Positions 28,018 to 37,069 are shown, counted from the first letter of the stretch. The stretch: 64,000 nucleotides of DNA from Sinorhizobium meliloti 4H41 (GCF_000375585.1 NZ_AQWP01000001.1:372001-436000); one strand, 5' to 3'. Notes: generated by a model from the sequence alone, not told the origin. Made by a program: numbers and translations.

Positions 28018-28815
28018 GTGCGAATTGCGTTTATGATTGTCCTGACAACGATCCTTGCCACGCCTGCTTCGGCGCAGGACACCGCACTCCATGACCCTTC
28101 TATCAGCCGCGATGCCCAGGATGGGGTGATCCGTCTTTACGGTGCAGGCGGTCCGCACACCGCCATCCGGAAAGTCGCGGACGTCTGGACGAAGGAGACC
28201 GGCCGCAAGGTCGAAATCACCGCCGGGCCGGAGAAGACATGGTCGAAAAAGGCGCAGGCCGATGCGGACGTCATTTGGGGTACCTCCGAGCAGGCGATGA
28301 CTGCTTTTCTCGAGACGTATCAAGGATTTTCGTCGGATCAGGTCGCGCCGATTTACCTTCGTCCAGCAGTGATTGCCGTGAAAGCGGGTAATCCCAAGGG
28401 GATCACAAAATTCGAGGACCTTCTGGCGGTCGGGACGAAAATCGTCGTAACCGAGGGGGCTGGCGTCGCCAACACATCGGGGACGGGTGTATGGGAGGAC
28501 GTCGCGGGCCGCCTCGGCCGGCTGGAGGATGTCGCGGCGTTCCGCAGGAACATTGTCGCTTTCGAACATGGTTCGGGCGCGAGCTTCAAGGCGTTCAAAG
28601 CGTTGGATGCAGACGCCTGGATCACCTGGCCGAATTGGCCGGTTTCGAACCCCGACACCCTGGAAGCGGTGATGCTGTCGAGCGATCGGGCAATATGGCG
28701 CGACTTGAGCGTGGCGCTGGCCCCCGACGCCGATCCCGAAGCAAAAGCGTTTCTGGACTATCTGATCTCCGATGAAGCGCAGAAGATCATGTCCCGCGAA
28801 GGCTGGATACGCTGA
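28018..28815 (+). CDS. Periplasmic substrate-binding protein (AcfC-like)
   Basis: A 265-residue exported protein: the signal peptide MRIAFMIVLTTILATPASAQ is followed by a type 2 periplasmic-binding fold (IRLYGAGGPHTAIRKVADVW, KVEITAGPEKTW, ADVIWGTSEQ). The closest family I recognise is AcfC/ModA-like binding proteins, related to molybdate or sulfate binders and to the accessory colonisation factor of vibrios. The ligand is unknown. The GTG start is well supported by AAAAGGAG upstream. No permease or ATPase gene is adjacent, so it is an orphan, perhaps serving a transporter elsewhere or a sensor. Confidence 0.8.
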   Translation: MRIAFMIVLTTILATPASAQDTALHDPSISRDAQDGVIRLYGAGGPHTAIRKVADVWTKETGRKVEITAGPEKTWSKKAQADADVIWGTSEQAMTAFLETYQGFSSDQVAPIYLRPAVIAVKAGNPKGITKFEDLLAVGTKIVVTEGAGVANTSGTGVWEDVAGRLGRLEDVAAFRRNIVAFEHGSGASFKAFKALDADAWITWPNWPVSNPDTLEAVMLSSDRAIWRDLSVALAPDADPEAKAFLDYLISDEAQKIMSREGWIR

Positions 28816-29163
28816 ACTGTTTTGGTGTGCCAGCACGGCCACCAGTCGCGACGGCGTGATCGTGGACCACCGTCCGCTTAAAAGATCAGCGGCGTCCGCG
28901 GGGGCGATCGATAATGCCGGGGCGTGGCCATTTTTTCTGCCGCCACGCTCATGGCTTTCGCACGGTCGGACGGCCGAAAAGAGATTTCCCTTCTTTGCAC
29001 ATCCAGCGATCACCGCGGCCGGCGAGGCATACAGCAGCGGTTAGAAGACGCTTAGACTAGGTCAGCAGCCTGTGTATTGCTCGAGCTTTCGATAGAGCCA
29101 TATGTCAGCCTATCAACCGGGCGACCCAGGAGCCGCCCAAAAACACTCTGATCTCTGAAGAAA
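28816..29163. other. Intergenic stretch without a recognisable gene
   Basis: 348 bases between the AcfC-like gene and tRNA-Thr. There is no convincing reading frame with a ribosome-binding site, no strong hairpin with a T-run and no repeat that I can see. Confidence 0.5.
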
Positions 29164-29239
29164 TGGTGCCGCTTACGTGACTCGAACACGTGACCCCATC
29201 ATTACGAATGATGTGCTCTACCGACTGAGCTAAAGCGGC
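29164..29239 (-). tRNA. tRNA-Thr (anticodon CGT)
   Basis: Read leftward, the acceptor stem GCCGCTT pairs with AAGCGGC, followed by discriminator A and an encoded CCA. The D arm TAGCTCAGTCGGTAGAGC, the anticodon loop TTCGTAA in a CATCA/TGATG stem, and the T arm with GTTCGAGTC are all in place. Anticodon CGT reads the ACG threonine codon. Confidence 0.96.
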
Positions 29240-29249
29240 CCTTGGGGCG

Positions 29250-29270
29250 GTTCCGCGAACGTCGCGGAAC
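29250..29270. other. Perfect hairpin upstream of tRNA-Thr
   Basis: GTTCCGCGA and TCGCGGAAC are perfect 9-base arms around ACG. It lies between the nitronate monooxygenase stop and the tRNA, on the same strand as both. It could end or process the upstream transcript, but lacks a T-run. Confidence 0.55.
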
Positions 29271-29315
29271 GAATGTGAGGCGCTGATAAACGCAAAGCGG
29301 CGAGATTTCAAGCCA

Positions 29316-30326
29316 TCAGTTTCGAGAACTTGAAAATTCCTGGGCCGGCGGCCCTTCGGAATTGGAAGCGAAGCCGAGGCGTGCGCGTGCGGCGTCGTAT
29401 TCCTGTTCCAGCCGGTCGACAAGGCGGGCGACGGTGCCGACTTCGCGCACGGCGCCTATCCCCTGGCCGCAGCCCCAGATGTCCTTCCATGCCTTGGCGC
29501 CTTCCGTTGCCGTGCCGAAGTCCATCTTGGAGGGATCGGCTTCCGGCAGATTGGCTGGGTCCATTCCGGCGGCAAGAATCGACGGTTTCAGGTAATTGCC
29601 GTGAATGCCGGTGAAGTAATTGGAATAAACGATATCGGCGGCGTTGCTGTCGACGATCATCTGCTTGTAGGCGTCGCTCGCGCGGGCCTCTTCCGTGGCG
29701 ATGAAGGGCGAGCCGATATAGGCCATGTCGGCTCCCATCGCTTGCGCAGCGAGCACTGCGCCGCCGGTGGCGATCGCGCCCGAGAGCAGAAGCGGCCCGT
29801 CGAACCAGGCGCGGATTTCCTGCACGAGCGCGAAGGGCGAGAGCGTTCCCGCATGGCCGCCAGCGCCTGCTGCGACTGCGATCAGGCCGTCTGCGCCCTT
29901 GCGGATCGCGGAATTCGCATGGCGGTTGTTGATGACGTCGTGGAGAACGACACCGCCATAGGAATGGATGGCGGCATTCACCTCCGGCACGGCCCCGAGC
30001 GAGGAGATGACGATCGGAACCTTGTACTTGACGCAAAGCATCAGATCCTGTTCGAGCCGGACGTTCGATTTGTGTACGATCTGGTTCACGGCGAAGGGCG
30101 CCGCCGGGCGCTCGGGGTGTCTGGCATCGTGGTCGGCCAGTGTCTCGGTGATCTCCGCCAGCCATTCGTCGAGCTGCGATTGCGGGCGGGCGTTGAGCGC
30201 GGGAAAGGCGCCGATAATGCCGGCCTTGCATTGTGCGATCGTCAGCCGGGGATGCGAGACGATGAAAAGCGGCGCCCCTACGACCGGCAGCCTCGTTTTC
30301 CCTGACAGGATTGGCGGCAACGACAT
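29316..30326 (-). CDS. Nitronate monooxygenase (2-nitropropane dioxygenase family)
   Basis: A 336-residue FMN-dependent TIM-barrel protein. It shows the family N-terminus PVVGAPLFIVSHPRL, the AAGAGGHAG motif with the active-site His, and the FMN phosphate loop PLLLSGAIATGGAV followed by MGADMAYIGSPF. Members oxidise alkyl nitronates; others are misannotated quinone reductases or enoyl-ACP reductases. The ATG at 30326 follows GGAG at a spacing of nine; longer readings pass through the operator. A 24-bp inverted repeat (30346-30369) of the kind upstream of fadD and acd lies 20 bases upstream, tying it to fatty acid catabolism, so its true substrate may be lipid-derived. Confidence 0.88.
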   Translation of the reverse strand: MSLPPILSGKTRLPVVGAPLFIVSHPRLTIAQCKAGIIGAFPALNARPQSQLDEWLAEITETLADHDARHPERPAAPFAVNQIVHKSNVRLEQDLMLCVKYKVPIVISSLGAVPEVNAAIHSYGGVVLHDVINNRHANSAIRKGADGLIAVAAGAGGHAGTLSPFALVQEIRAWFDGPLLLSGAIATGGAVLAAQAMGADMAYIGSPFIATEEARASDAYKQMIVDSNAADIVYSNYFTGIHGNYLKPSILAAGMDPANLPEADPSKMDFGTATEGAKAWKDIWGCGQGIGAVREVGTVARLVDRLEQEYDAARARLGFASNSEGPPAQEFSSSRN

Positions 30327-30345
30327 CGAAAATCTCCATCCCAAC

Positions 30346-30369
30346 TTTGACGTTCTCGTAAACGTCAAA
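30346..30369 (-). promoter_or_regulatory. Operator of the nitronate monooxygenase gene (shared fatty-acid motif)
   Basis: TTTGACGTT (30346-30354) and AACGTCAAA (30361-30369) are perfect 9-base arms around six bases. It aligns without gaps with the acd site at 61147-61172 and shares the half-site TTGACGTTTACG with the fadD site. It lies 20 bases before the start codon, consistent with repression. Confidence 0.75.
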
Positions 30370-30570
30370 ACTGATAGCAGCAACGGACGCGCTTGCCTAC
30401 TGCATCGTTCCTGAAGTCCACCGGTGCGCAAAGACATGCAGCAACCCCGAAGACACCAGCGACCTTTGCGCCTCCGATACGACGCCGAGACACCGTAAAG
30501 CGGTGCGCGCTCCGGCAATTCGGCCACGCTCGCCCATGTTTTACCTGGGGAACACCGGACGAAGTCGCGG

Positions 30571-30595
30571 CTGCACTTGCGAATTCGCAATGCAG
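30571..30595. promoter_or_regulatory. Palindrome upstream of the anchored coiled-coil protein
   Basis: The core TTGCGAATTCGCAA (30577-30590) is a perfect 14-bp palindrome, extended on both sides by CTGCA/TGCAG with a one-base offset. It lies about 125 bases upstream of the GTG at 30718. The rest of 30370-30717 shows no gene. Confidence 0.5.
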
Positions 30596-30717
30596 CGGTT
30601 ACCCAATCCTTAATAAAACCAACGGCGTGTGACGGGAAGAGGCGGGGCTCGTCGCGAGAAAGGCACATCCGGCAGCGTATTGCGGCAACCGGAAGACTTC
30701 GCGCAGAAGGATTTGAC

Positions 30718-31869
30718 GTGAGCGGACTTGAGACAGCGATCAGGAATGCGCTGGAAAGAGCGGATCGAAGCAATGCGGAGATCCGGGCGCGCATCTATCA
30801 GTCGGCGCGTCAGGCGCTGGAAAATGGTCTGCAGAAGCAGCAGATCGAAGATCCGGAGGTCATCTCCGTGCAACGTCACCGGCTCGAAGCGGTCATCCGC
30901 GCGATCGAGATGGAAGAGCGCGCTGCCCTTAAGGAGCGCGCTCAGACTCCGGTGGTGAGCCTTGGCGAGGTGAAGGCGAGGGGCGAGAGGGTAGAGCGCA
31001 CTCCCGAGGCGCCAGTACCCGCCGCGCCACGGAGCGAGCCGGCATTGAAGCCGGAGGGAAGCCCGCCTGCACAGGCGGATGGCGGGCTTGGCGCTTTGCG
31101 TCCCGAACGCGACGGCTCACCGGCGGCTTTCAGAGCGGCGGCGGACGAGGGAAGAATAGAACCCGCGCGCAAGCCTGCTCCCGATCCGGGCGTCGCCGAC
31201 CAGCGACCGCGCAAGCGCAGGCGCAGCCGGTTCTTCTCCTATGCGATGATCGTTGCGACGCTTGCAGCGGCAGCCGGTGTCGCCGTCTGGTGGGTTCAGA
31301 CGAACGACCTGCTCCGGCCGCCGACGGACACCGGCGTCGCCAATCCGCCCGCGACGGTGGATGCGGAGGATTTCGACGGAGCGGCCGGCCTGCAGACCCT
31401 CGGCGCACAGGAAGGCTTCTCCGGCGATTGGATAGAGGTCTTTGCTCCCGGAGAAACTGCGGCGGTCACGCCGGGGCCGCGCGCCAGCGCGGAACCGTCC
31501 GGCGGTGATGCAGGCGAGCGCCTGCGGTTGATTTCGGCAGCGGCCTCCAAGGAGGGCGATGTGGCGATCGAAATTCCCGCGGATGTCCTTGCCCAGCTGT
31601 CGGGCAAGTCGTCGACACTCGCCCTGACGGTCCAGGCGGCCCCGGGCAAGGCGACCGAATTCTCGGTCGAATGCGATTTCTCGACGCTCGGCGACTGCGG
31701 CCGGCACCGCTTCACCGTGCACGACGAGCGGGTCGACATGCTGTTGAAGGTCAATTTCGAGCGCGGCTCGGCACCCAGCAGCCCTGGAAAACTGGTGATC
31801 AACAGCGATCTCAGCGGCGGCGGCAACAGCCTCGATCTCTTTGCGATCCGGGTGCAGCCGGGCGGCTGA
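30718..31869 (+). CDS. Membrane-anchored protein of unknown function with N-terminal coiled coil
   Basis: A 383-residue protein that I do not recognise beyond a conserved rhizobial hypothetical. The first ~75 residues are charged and helical (SGLETAIRNALERADRSNAE onward), likely a coiled coil in the cytoplasm. A proline-rich charged linker follows, then an RKRRRSRFF positive patch and one membrane helix (MIVATLAAAAGVAVWW, about residues 177-192). The C-terminal ~190 residues should be periplasmic, with a beta-rich segment (STLALTVQAAPGKATEFSVE) and two cysteines in CDFSTLGDC. I chose the GTG at 30718 with AAGG upstream. It is convergent with ppk2, 17 bases apart. Confidence 0.72.
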   Translation: MSGLETAIRNALERADRSNAEIRARIYQSARQALENGLQKQQIEDPEVISVQRHRLEAVIRAIEMEERAALKERAQTPVVSLGEVKARGERVERTPEAPVPAAPRSEPALKPEGSPPAQADGGLGALRPERDGSPAAFRAAADEGRIEPARKPAPDPGVADQRPRKRRRSRFFSYAMIVATLAAAAGVAVWWVQTNDLLRPPTDTGVANPPATVDAEDFDGAAGLQTLGAQEGFSGDWIEVFAPGETAAVTPGPRASAEPSGGDAGERLRLISAAASKEGDVAIEIPADVLAQLSGKSSTLALTVQAAPGKATEFSVECDFSTLGDCGRHRFTVHDERVDMLLKVNFERGSAPSSPGKLVINSDLSGGGNSLDLFAIRVQPGG

Positions 31870-31886
31870 TCGTCAGCGCGTCGGAA

Positions 31887-32789
31887 TCACCTGAGAAAAC
31901 CGGGGCCGGAGCCGAGGATCTTCTCGTCGACATTGCCGATCGCCGCCTCGTCCTTGCCGTCATAGTCGAGCTTCGTCAGCATGTGGCGGATCACGTTGAT
32001 GCGGGAGCGGCGCTTGTCGTTCCCGCGGATGACGGTCCATGGCCCGTGCTCCGTGTGCGTTTCCTTCAGCATACGGTCGCGTCTTGCGGTGTAGTCGTCC
32101 CACTTGTTCAGCGCCGCGATGTCCATCGGCGAAAGCTTCCAGATCTTCAATGGGTCGTGGCGCCGGTCATGGAAGCGCTTCAGTTGCATCTCCCGGCCGA
32201 TATTGATCCAGAACTTGAAGAGATGGATGCCCTCGTTCGCAATCATCTCCTCGAAACGCGGCGTCTCTTCGAGGAATTGCTCGTACTGGTCGGCGGTGCA
32301 AAAGCCCATGACCGGTTCGACACCGGCGCGGTTGTACCAGGAGCGGTCGAATAGCACGAACTCGCCGGCGGTGGGGAAGGTTGCGACATAGCGCTGGAAA
32401 TACCACTGACCCCGTTCGGTCTCCGTCGGTTTCGTCAGTGCGACGACGCGCGCGGAGCGGGGATTCATATTGGCCGTTGTCGCGTGGATCGCGCCACCCT
32501 TGCCGGCGGCGTCGCGGCCCTCGAAAACCGCCATTACGCGCTTGCCGGTCGCCTGCATCCAGAATTGGACCTTGACCAGTTCGATCTGCAGCTTCGTCAG
32601 CGTTTCTTCGTACTCCTCCCGATCGAGCTTTTTCTTGTAGGGATAATCGTCGGAGCCGAAGGCTTCCTCGTCAATCCATTTCGGCAGGTCCGGATCGTCG
32701 ATGTCGAAGATGCGGCTTCTGCCGTCAATCTCCAGTTCGACCGCCCGGCTCCCCGGCCTTGCTTCGGCCGGTGCTTCGTGGCGTGCCAT
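31887..32789 (-). CDS. ppk2: Polyphosphate kinase 2 family protein
   Basis: A 300-residue class I PPK2, which makes ATP or ADP from polyphosphate and nucleotide (or the reverse). Walker A is [13 protein letters not shown] near residue 93, the lid module is [16 protein letters not shown], and [13 protein letters not shown]-type residues complete the fold ([13 protein letters not shown] here). I recognise it as the S. meliloti PPK2 at locus SMc02148, whose structure was solved. The ATG at 32789 follows GGGAGG; a longer in-frame extension into phoR is spurious. It diverges from phoR, linking polyphosphate with the phosphate regulon; I see no clean PHO box in the 213-base gap. Confidence 0.94.
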   Translation of the reverse strand: MARHEAPAEARPGSRAVELEIDGRSRIFDIDDPDLPKWIDEEAFGSDDYPYKKKLDREEYEETLTKLQIELVKVQFWMQATGKRVMAVFEGRDAAGKGGAIHATTANMNPRSARVVALTKPTETERGQWYFQRYVATFPTAGEFVLFDRSWYNRAGVEPVMGFCTADQYEQFLEETPRFEEMIANEGIHLFKFWINIGREMQLKRFHDRRHDPLKIWKLSPMDIAALNKWDDYTARRDRMLKETHTEHGPWTVIRGNDKRRSRINVIRHMLTKLDYDGKDEAAIGNVDEKILGSGPGFLR

Positions 32790-33002
32790 CTGTTTCCTCC
32801 CGCTCGCTCGATTTCTCCGGAGGAGGCCATAATTACATTGCGGATTCAAGCATGTCGTGAAAATCATGTCATGAAGCAACGCTATCTCTGCGCCCTTATG
32901 GCCGGATTCGGATGGAGGCTTTGAGGCGATTACCCTCACTTCTGCGGCATCCGGGCCGCTGGCTGGATCAACAGCAGTCGTCGAGGTGCAGGAGGCAGCG
33001 AA

Positions 33003-34265
33003 TTGAGGAACGAGGGTATCGTGTTGGATGGCGCGAAGGTGTTCTGGCGCACCCTGCTGCCGAGGTTGAAGGCGGAGCGCGGGCTTCTCGGCCTGTCCGT
33101 CGTGCTCGCCTTCCTTGCCGCACTCGCGGGCATCCATCCGCTGGCCGTTCTGCCTTTCTGGGTCGTGCTCGTCGCGGCCATCCTCAACCGGGGGGCACCG
33201 CCAGTCCAGGCAGCGCCGGCGAGCGTCGGCGCTGCCGTGGAATCCAAGGGCGACCCGCTCGCTCCCCTGCTCGACGCACTCGACATGCCGGTGCTCGTCG
33301 TGGCGGCCGACGAGACCGTCGTCTTCCAGAACGTTGCCGCAGAGAAGGCCTTCGGAACGATCCCCCAGGACAGCTATCTTTCCGCCCGCGTCCGTTCGCC
33401 CGGCATTCTCGACATGGTGCGCGAGACGATCGCGACAGGGAAAGTCAACCAGATCGAGCATGCGGAACGGCTGCCTTCGGAGGCGGTCTACGTAGTTCGC
33501 GTCGCGCCCGCGGACATAGGTTGCGAAGGTTCCGGCCGGCGCATCTTCCTGCTGACGTATCGCGATATCTCGCAGGCCCGCCGCATCGACCGGATGCGCT
33601 CCGACTTCGTCGCCAATGCCAGCCATGAGCTGCGCACGCCGCTCGCATCGCTGCGCGGCTTCATCGAGACGCTGCAGGGCCCCGCCCGCGACGACCGGAA
33701 GGCCCAGGAGAAATTCTTCGGAATCATGCACGAGCAGGTCACGCGCATGAGCCGGCTCGTGGACGACCTCCTGTCGTTGTCGCGGCTCGAGTTGAAGTCG
33801 CACATCGCGCCGGACGATGCCGTCGATCTCGGGCCGCTGCTCGGACACGTGCGCGACAGCCTGGCGCCGCTTGCGGGGGAACTCGACGTGACGATCGCGC
33901 TGGAGGTTCCGCAGACGCCGGTTTTCGTCCAGGGGGATCGGGACGAACTGGTGGAGGTCTTCGAAAACCTTATAGAGAACGCTTGCAAATACGGCCAGGA
34001 AGGCAAGCAGGTCGATGTCCGGCTGACCGGCGGGAACGGTCATCAGGCGGAGGTGACGGTTACCGACCACGGTCCGGGAATACCTGCCGAGCATGTCCCG
34101 CGCATCACCGAACGCTTCTACCGGGTCAATGTTGAGGCGAGCCGGTCGAAGAAAGGCACCGGCCTGGGCCTCGCCATCGTCAAGCATATCCTCACGCGTC
34201 ACCGCGCCCGTCTGCTCATCCATTCGGAGGTGGGGAAGGGCACGGTCTTCAAGGTCCGCTTCTGA
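33003..34265 (+). CDS. phoR: Phosphate regulon sensor histidine kinase PhoR
   Basis: A 420-residue sensor kinase. Two N-terminal membrane helices (about residues 28-62) are followed by a PAS-like domain ([20 protein letters not shown]), the HisKA dimerisation domain with the phosphorylated His in [16 protein letters not shown] near residue 208, and a HATPase domain with N, G1 and G2 boxes ([27 protein letters not shown]). It controls PhoB through the Pst/PhoU complex. The TTG at 33003 has AGGAGG seven bases upstream and is my choice; a GTG at 33021 is a possible alternative. It stands just before the PHO-box promoter of pstS. Confidence 0.93.
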   Translation: MRNEGIVLDGAKVFWRTLLPRLKAERGLLGLSVVLAFLAALAGIHPLAVLPFWVVLVAAILNRGAPPVQAAPASVGAAVESKGDPLAPLLDALDMPVLVVAADETVVFQNVAAEKAFGTIPQDSYLSARVRSPGILDMVRETIATGKVNQIEHAERLPSEAVYVVRVAPADIGCEGSGRRIFLLTYRDISQARRIDRMRSDFVANASHELRTPLASLRGFIETLQGPARDDRKAQEKFFGIMHEQVTRMSRLVDDLLSLSRLELKSHIAPDDAVDLGPLLGHVRDSLAPLAGELDVTIALEVPQTPVFVQGDRDELVEVFENLIENACKYGQEGKQVDVRLTGGNGHQAEVTVTDHGPGIPAEHVPRITERFYRVNVEASRSKKGTGLGLAIVKHILTRHRARLLIHSEVGKGTVFKVRF

Positions 34266-34327
34266 CACACCACGCCGCGCTGAAATATTCCTATGAAAAA
34301 ATTAGGAAGTATTTTCAGCATGTTAGC

Positions 34328-34360
34328 CTGTCATAAATGTTTCACCGAATTGACATAAAA
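34328..34360 (+). promoter_or_regulatory. PHO box upstream of pstS
   Basis: Three adjacent 11-base units: CTGTCATAAAT, GTTTCACCGAA and TTGACATAAAA. The first and third match the PhoB consensus CTGTCAT(A/T)AA well. It lies about 100 bases upstream of the pstS start, consistent with PhoB activation of pstSCAB-phoU-phoB under phosphate limitation. Confidence 0.87.
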
Positions 34361-34459
34361 GCTGTAGCCATCGGCGGCTAACTAGGGGCGGCCGATGAAA
34401 CGGCGAAGAGAGCGCTGATCCCTGGCGCACCAACACAAGCCCATTCCGGGAGAACATTC

Positions 34460-35494
34460 ATGAAATCTCTTAAACTCACTGTAGCGGCGCTGGTTGCATC
34501 CGCCGCCTTCGCGGGCGTTGCTGCGGCTCGCGACCAGATCCAGGTCGCCGGCTCCTCGACCGTTCTTCCCTATGCCAAGATCGTTGCCGAGAATTTCGGC
34601 GAGACCTTCCCCGACTTCAAGACGCCGGTGGTCGAGTCCGGCGGCTCCTCTGCCGGCCTCAAGGAATTCTGCAAGGGCGTGGGTGAAGACACGATCGATA
34701 TCGCCAACTCTTCCCGCAAGATCAAGGACAGCGAAGTCGAGGCCTGCAAGGCTGCCGGCGTGACCGAGATCCAGGAAGTGAAGATCGGCTATGACGGTAT
34801 CGTCTTCGCCACCGACGCCGGCAATGCCGACCTCGCCCTGAAGCCGGAGCATATCTACAAGGCGCTCGCCGCCGAAGTCGTCGTCGACGGCAAGCTCGTC
34901 GCCAATCCCTACAAGAAGTGGTCGGAAGTCGACGCATCGCTGCCGGACGCCGAAATCGCCGCCTATATTCCGGGCGAAAAGCACGGCACGCGCGAAGTCT
35001 TCGAAGAGAAGATCCTTGCCGCCGGCTGCAAGGACACCGGCGCTCAGGACGTCATCAAGGCTGCCGTCAGCGACGAGAAGCAGCAGCACAGCAAGTGCAT
35101 CGCGGTGCGCAAGGACGGCATGGCCGTCGATATCGACGGCGACTACACCGAGACGCTGGCCCGTATCGACTCCAACAAGAACGGCATCGGCGTCTTCGGT
35201 CTCTCGTTCTACGAAAACAATGCCGACAAGCTGAAGGTCGCGACCGTCAACGGCGTCATTCCTTCGACCGAGACGATCGCTTCCGGCGAGTATCCGGTTT
35301 CCCGCCCGCTGTTCTTCTACGTCAAGAAGGCGCATATCGGCGTGATCCCGGGCCTGAAGGAATATGTCGAGTTCTTCGTGGACGATCAGATGATCGGCCC
35401 CGACAGCCCGCTTGCCGAATACGGCCTCGTTGCCGCTCCGGACGCCGAGCGCGAGGAAATCCGCACGTCCTTCGAGGCAGGCAACCTGCTCTGA
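34460..35494 (+). CDS. pstS: Phosphate ABC transporter, periplasmic phosphate-binding protein PstS
   Basis: A 344-residue phosphate-binding protein. The signal peptide MKSLKLTVAALVASAAFAGV ends at about ARA/RDQ. The mature part shows QVAGSSTVLPYAKIVAENFG, VVESGGSSAGLKEFC and GEKHGTREVFEE, which carry phosphate-binding serines and Arg/Asp residues. It is first in pstSCAB-phoU-phoB and lies downstream of the PHO box. A 28-base perfect palindrome after its stop (35503-35530) probably gives it more expression than the membrane genes. Confidence 0.96.
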   Translation: MKSLKLTVAALVASAAFAGVAAARDQIQVAGSSTVLPYAKIVAENFGETFPDFKTPVVESGGSSAGLKEFCKGVGEDTIDIANSSRKIKDSEVEACKAAGVTEIQEVKIGYDGIVFATDAGNADLALKPEHIYKALAAEVVVDGKLVANPYKKWSEVDASLPDAEIAAYIPGEKHGTREVFEEKILAAGCKDTGAQDVIKAAVSDEKQQHSKCIAVRKDGMAVDIDGDYTETLARIDSNKNGIGVFGLSFYENNADKLKVATVNGVIPSTETIASGEYPVSRPLFFYVKKAHIGVIPGLKEYVEFFVDDQMIGPDSPLAEYGLVAAPDAEREEIRTSFEAGNLL

Positions 35495-35502
35495 TCATGA
35501 CA

Positions 35503-35530
35503 GGCTCCGGCGCTGCGCAGCGCCGGAGCC
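35503..35530 (+). other. Perfect GC-rich palindrome between pstS and pstC
   Basis: GGCTCCGGCGCTGC and GCAGCGCCGGAGCC form two 14-base arms with no spacer, eight bases after the pstS stop. No T-run follows. It probably stabilises pstS mRNA or partly stops transcription before pstC, as with the hairpin after frcB. Confidence 0.75.
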
Positions 35531-35584
35531 GCATTCTTCCGAATTTGTCGGGGCTTACGACAAGCCTGTCGCGGAGACGTGCCG

Positions 35585-37069
35585 ATGAGTACTTCGCTCC
35601 TTCTCCTGATCATCGCTTTGATCGGTTTCATTGCGTTTCTTGCCGGCCGCGCGCGCTCGTTCGCCCGGTCCGGAGGCAAGCTCGCCAGCCTGCATTCCCT
35701 GCCCGGATATCACGGCAGCTACGTCGCCATCTGGGCGATGCTGCCGGCTCTTCTTCTGCTTGCGGTATGGCTCGTCGCAGCTCCGATCTATGTCGATTAC
35801 ACCGTTCGCTCGTCTCTTCCGGAACCGGTCCAGAACCAGGGGGCAGCCACCGTTCAGCTCGCGCTCGGTCAGGTCAAGTCCGTGGCCGCGGGCTTCGAAC
35901 GCCTGAATGCGGGCGAGATCGCTGCAATCGAGAATGGCTCGACCAACATGCGGGAAGCCCTGGCCGCCAAGGGCGTGGCGCTTGCCGGCGAAGGCGAGCC
36001 TTACATGATCCAGTCCGCCCAGCAGTTCAATGCGATGCGGCAATATAGTCGTTGGCTGATGAGCGCCGTCGTGCTGCTCGTTTCCGTTGCCGGCGGGCTC
36101 TACGCCATCCGCAATATCGACGTCCGTTTCCGTGCCCGCAATCGGGTGGAGCGCGTCATGCTCGGCTCGCTCATCTTCGCCTCTTCCATAGCCATTCTGA
36201 CGACGGTCGGCATCGTCGCCTCGATGCTCTCGGAGGCGGGCCGCTTCTTCACCATGGTCTCGCCCTTCGAGTTCTTCTTCGGCACGGTCTGGGATCCGCG
36301 CTTCGCTGCGGCCGGAAGCGGCGGCGCCTCCGGCCAGTTCGGCCTGCTGCCGCTCCTTGCCGGCACCCTGTATATCGCCTTCGTGGCGATGCTTTTCGCG
36401 GTGCCGATCGGGCTTTTCGCCGCCATCTACATGGCCGAGTATGCGAGCCCGCGGCTGCGTTCCACAGCCAAGCCTCTTCTGGAGGTGCTCGCCGGCATCC
36501 CGACGATCGTCTACGGCTTCTTCGCGCTGGTCACCGTCGGGCCTTTCCTGCGCGACATCTCCGCGCAACTGAACGGTCTCGTCACCGGCAACTACCAGAA
36601 CTTCATTCAGGCCCAGAGCGTCATCACCGCTGGCATCGTCATGGGCATCATGCTCATCCCGTTCGTTTCGTCGTTGTCCGACGACATCATCACCCAGGTG
36701 CCGCGGGCGCTGCGTGACGGTTCTCTCGGCCTCGGTGCGACGCGCTCGGAAACGGTGAAGAAGGTGATCCTGCCTGCCGCACTTCCCGGCATCGTCGGGG
36801 CGCTGCTTTTGACGGCCTCGCGCGCGGTGGGCGAGACGATGATCGTCGTGCTCGCTGCCGGCGTCGCGGCGCGCATGCAATTGAACCCCCTCGAGCCGAT
36901 GACCACGGTGACGGTCAAGATCGTGAATCAGCTGACGGGCGACCTCGAGTTCACTTCGCCGCAGACGCTGGTCGCCTTTGCGCTCGGCATCACGCTCTTC
37001 GTCATCACGCTCGGCCTCAACATCTACGCGCTCTACATCGTGCGCAAATATCGGGAACAGTACGAATGA
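35585..37069 (+). CDS. pstC: Phosphate ABC transporter permease PstC, full length
   Basis: A 494-residue permease. Two N-terminal helices with a large periplasmic loop between them precede the usual six-helix transport core. The coupling loop is ALRDGSLGLGATRSETVKKV and the following LPAALPGIVGALLLTASRAV matches PstC. The long N-terminal part is characteristic of rhizobial Pst permeases. The reading frame is open from ATG 35585 (GGAG eight bases upstream) to 37069, whereas strain 1021 is reported to carry a one-base frameshift in pstC. The stop overlaps pstA (ATGA). With PstA it forms the channel for phosphate and signals to PhoR through PhoU. Confidence 0.95.
   Translation: MSTSLLLLIIALIGFIAFLAGRARSFARSGGKLASLHSLPGYHGSYVAIWAMLPALLLLAVWLVAAPIYVDYTVRSSLPEPVQNQGAATVQLALGQVKSVAAGFERLNAGEIAAIENGSTNMREALAAKGVALAGEGEPYMIQSAQQFNAMRQYSRWLMSAVVLLVSVAGGLYAIRNIDVRFRARNRVERVMLGSLIFASSIAILTTVGIVASMLSEAGRFFTMVSPFEFFFGTVWDPRFAAAGSGGASGQFGLLPLLAGTLYIAFVAMLFAVPIGLFAAIYMAEYASPRLRSTAKPLLEVLAGIPTIVYGFFALVTVGPFLRDISAQLNGLVTGNYQNFIQAQSVITAGIVMGIMLIPFVSSLSDDIITQVPRALRDGSLGLGATRSETVKKVILPAALPGIVGALLLTASRAVGETMIVVLAAGVAARMQLNPLEPMTTVTVKIVNQLTGDLEFTSPQTLVAFALGITLFVITLGLNIYALYIVRKYREQYE

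Noticed and set aside
32851-32875. PHO box between ppk2 and phoR
   Set aside because: The two TGTCRTGA copies are 14 bases apart, not 11 or 22, and flanking bases do not match the consensus.
32790-34268. N-terminal extension of ppk2 through phoR
   Set aside because: The ATG at 32789 has GGGAGG upstream and gives a normal PPK2; the extension covers the phoR coding region antisense.
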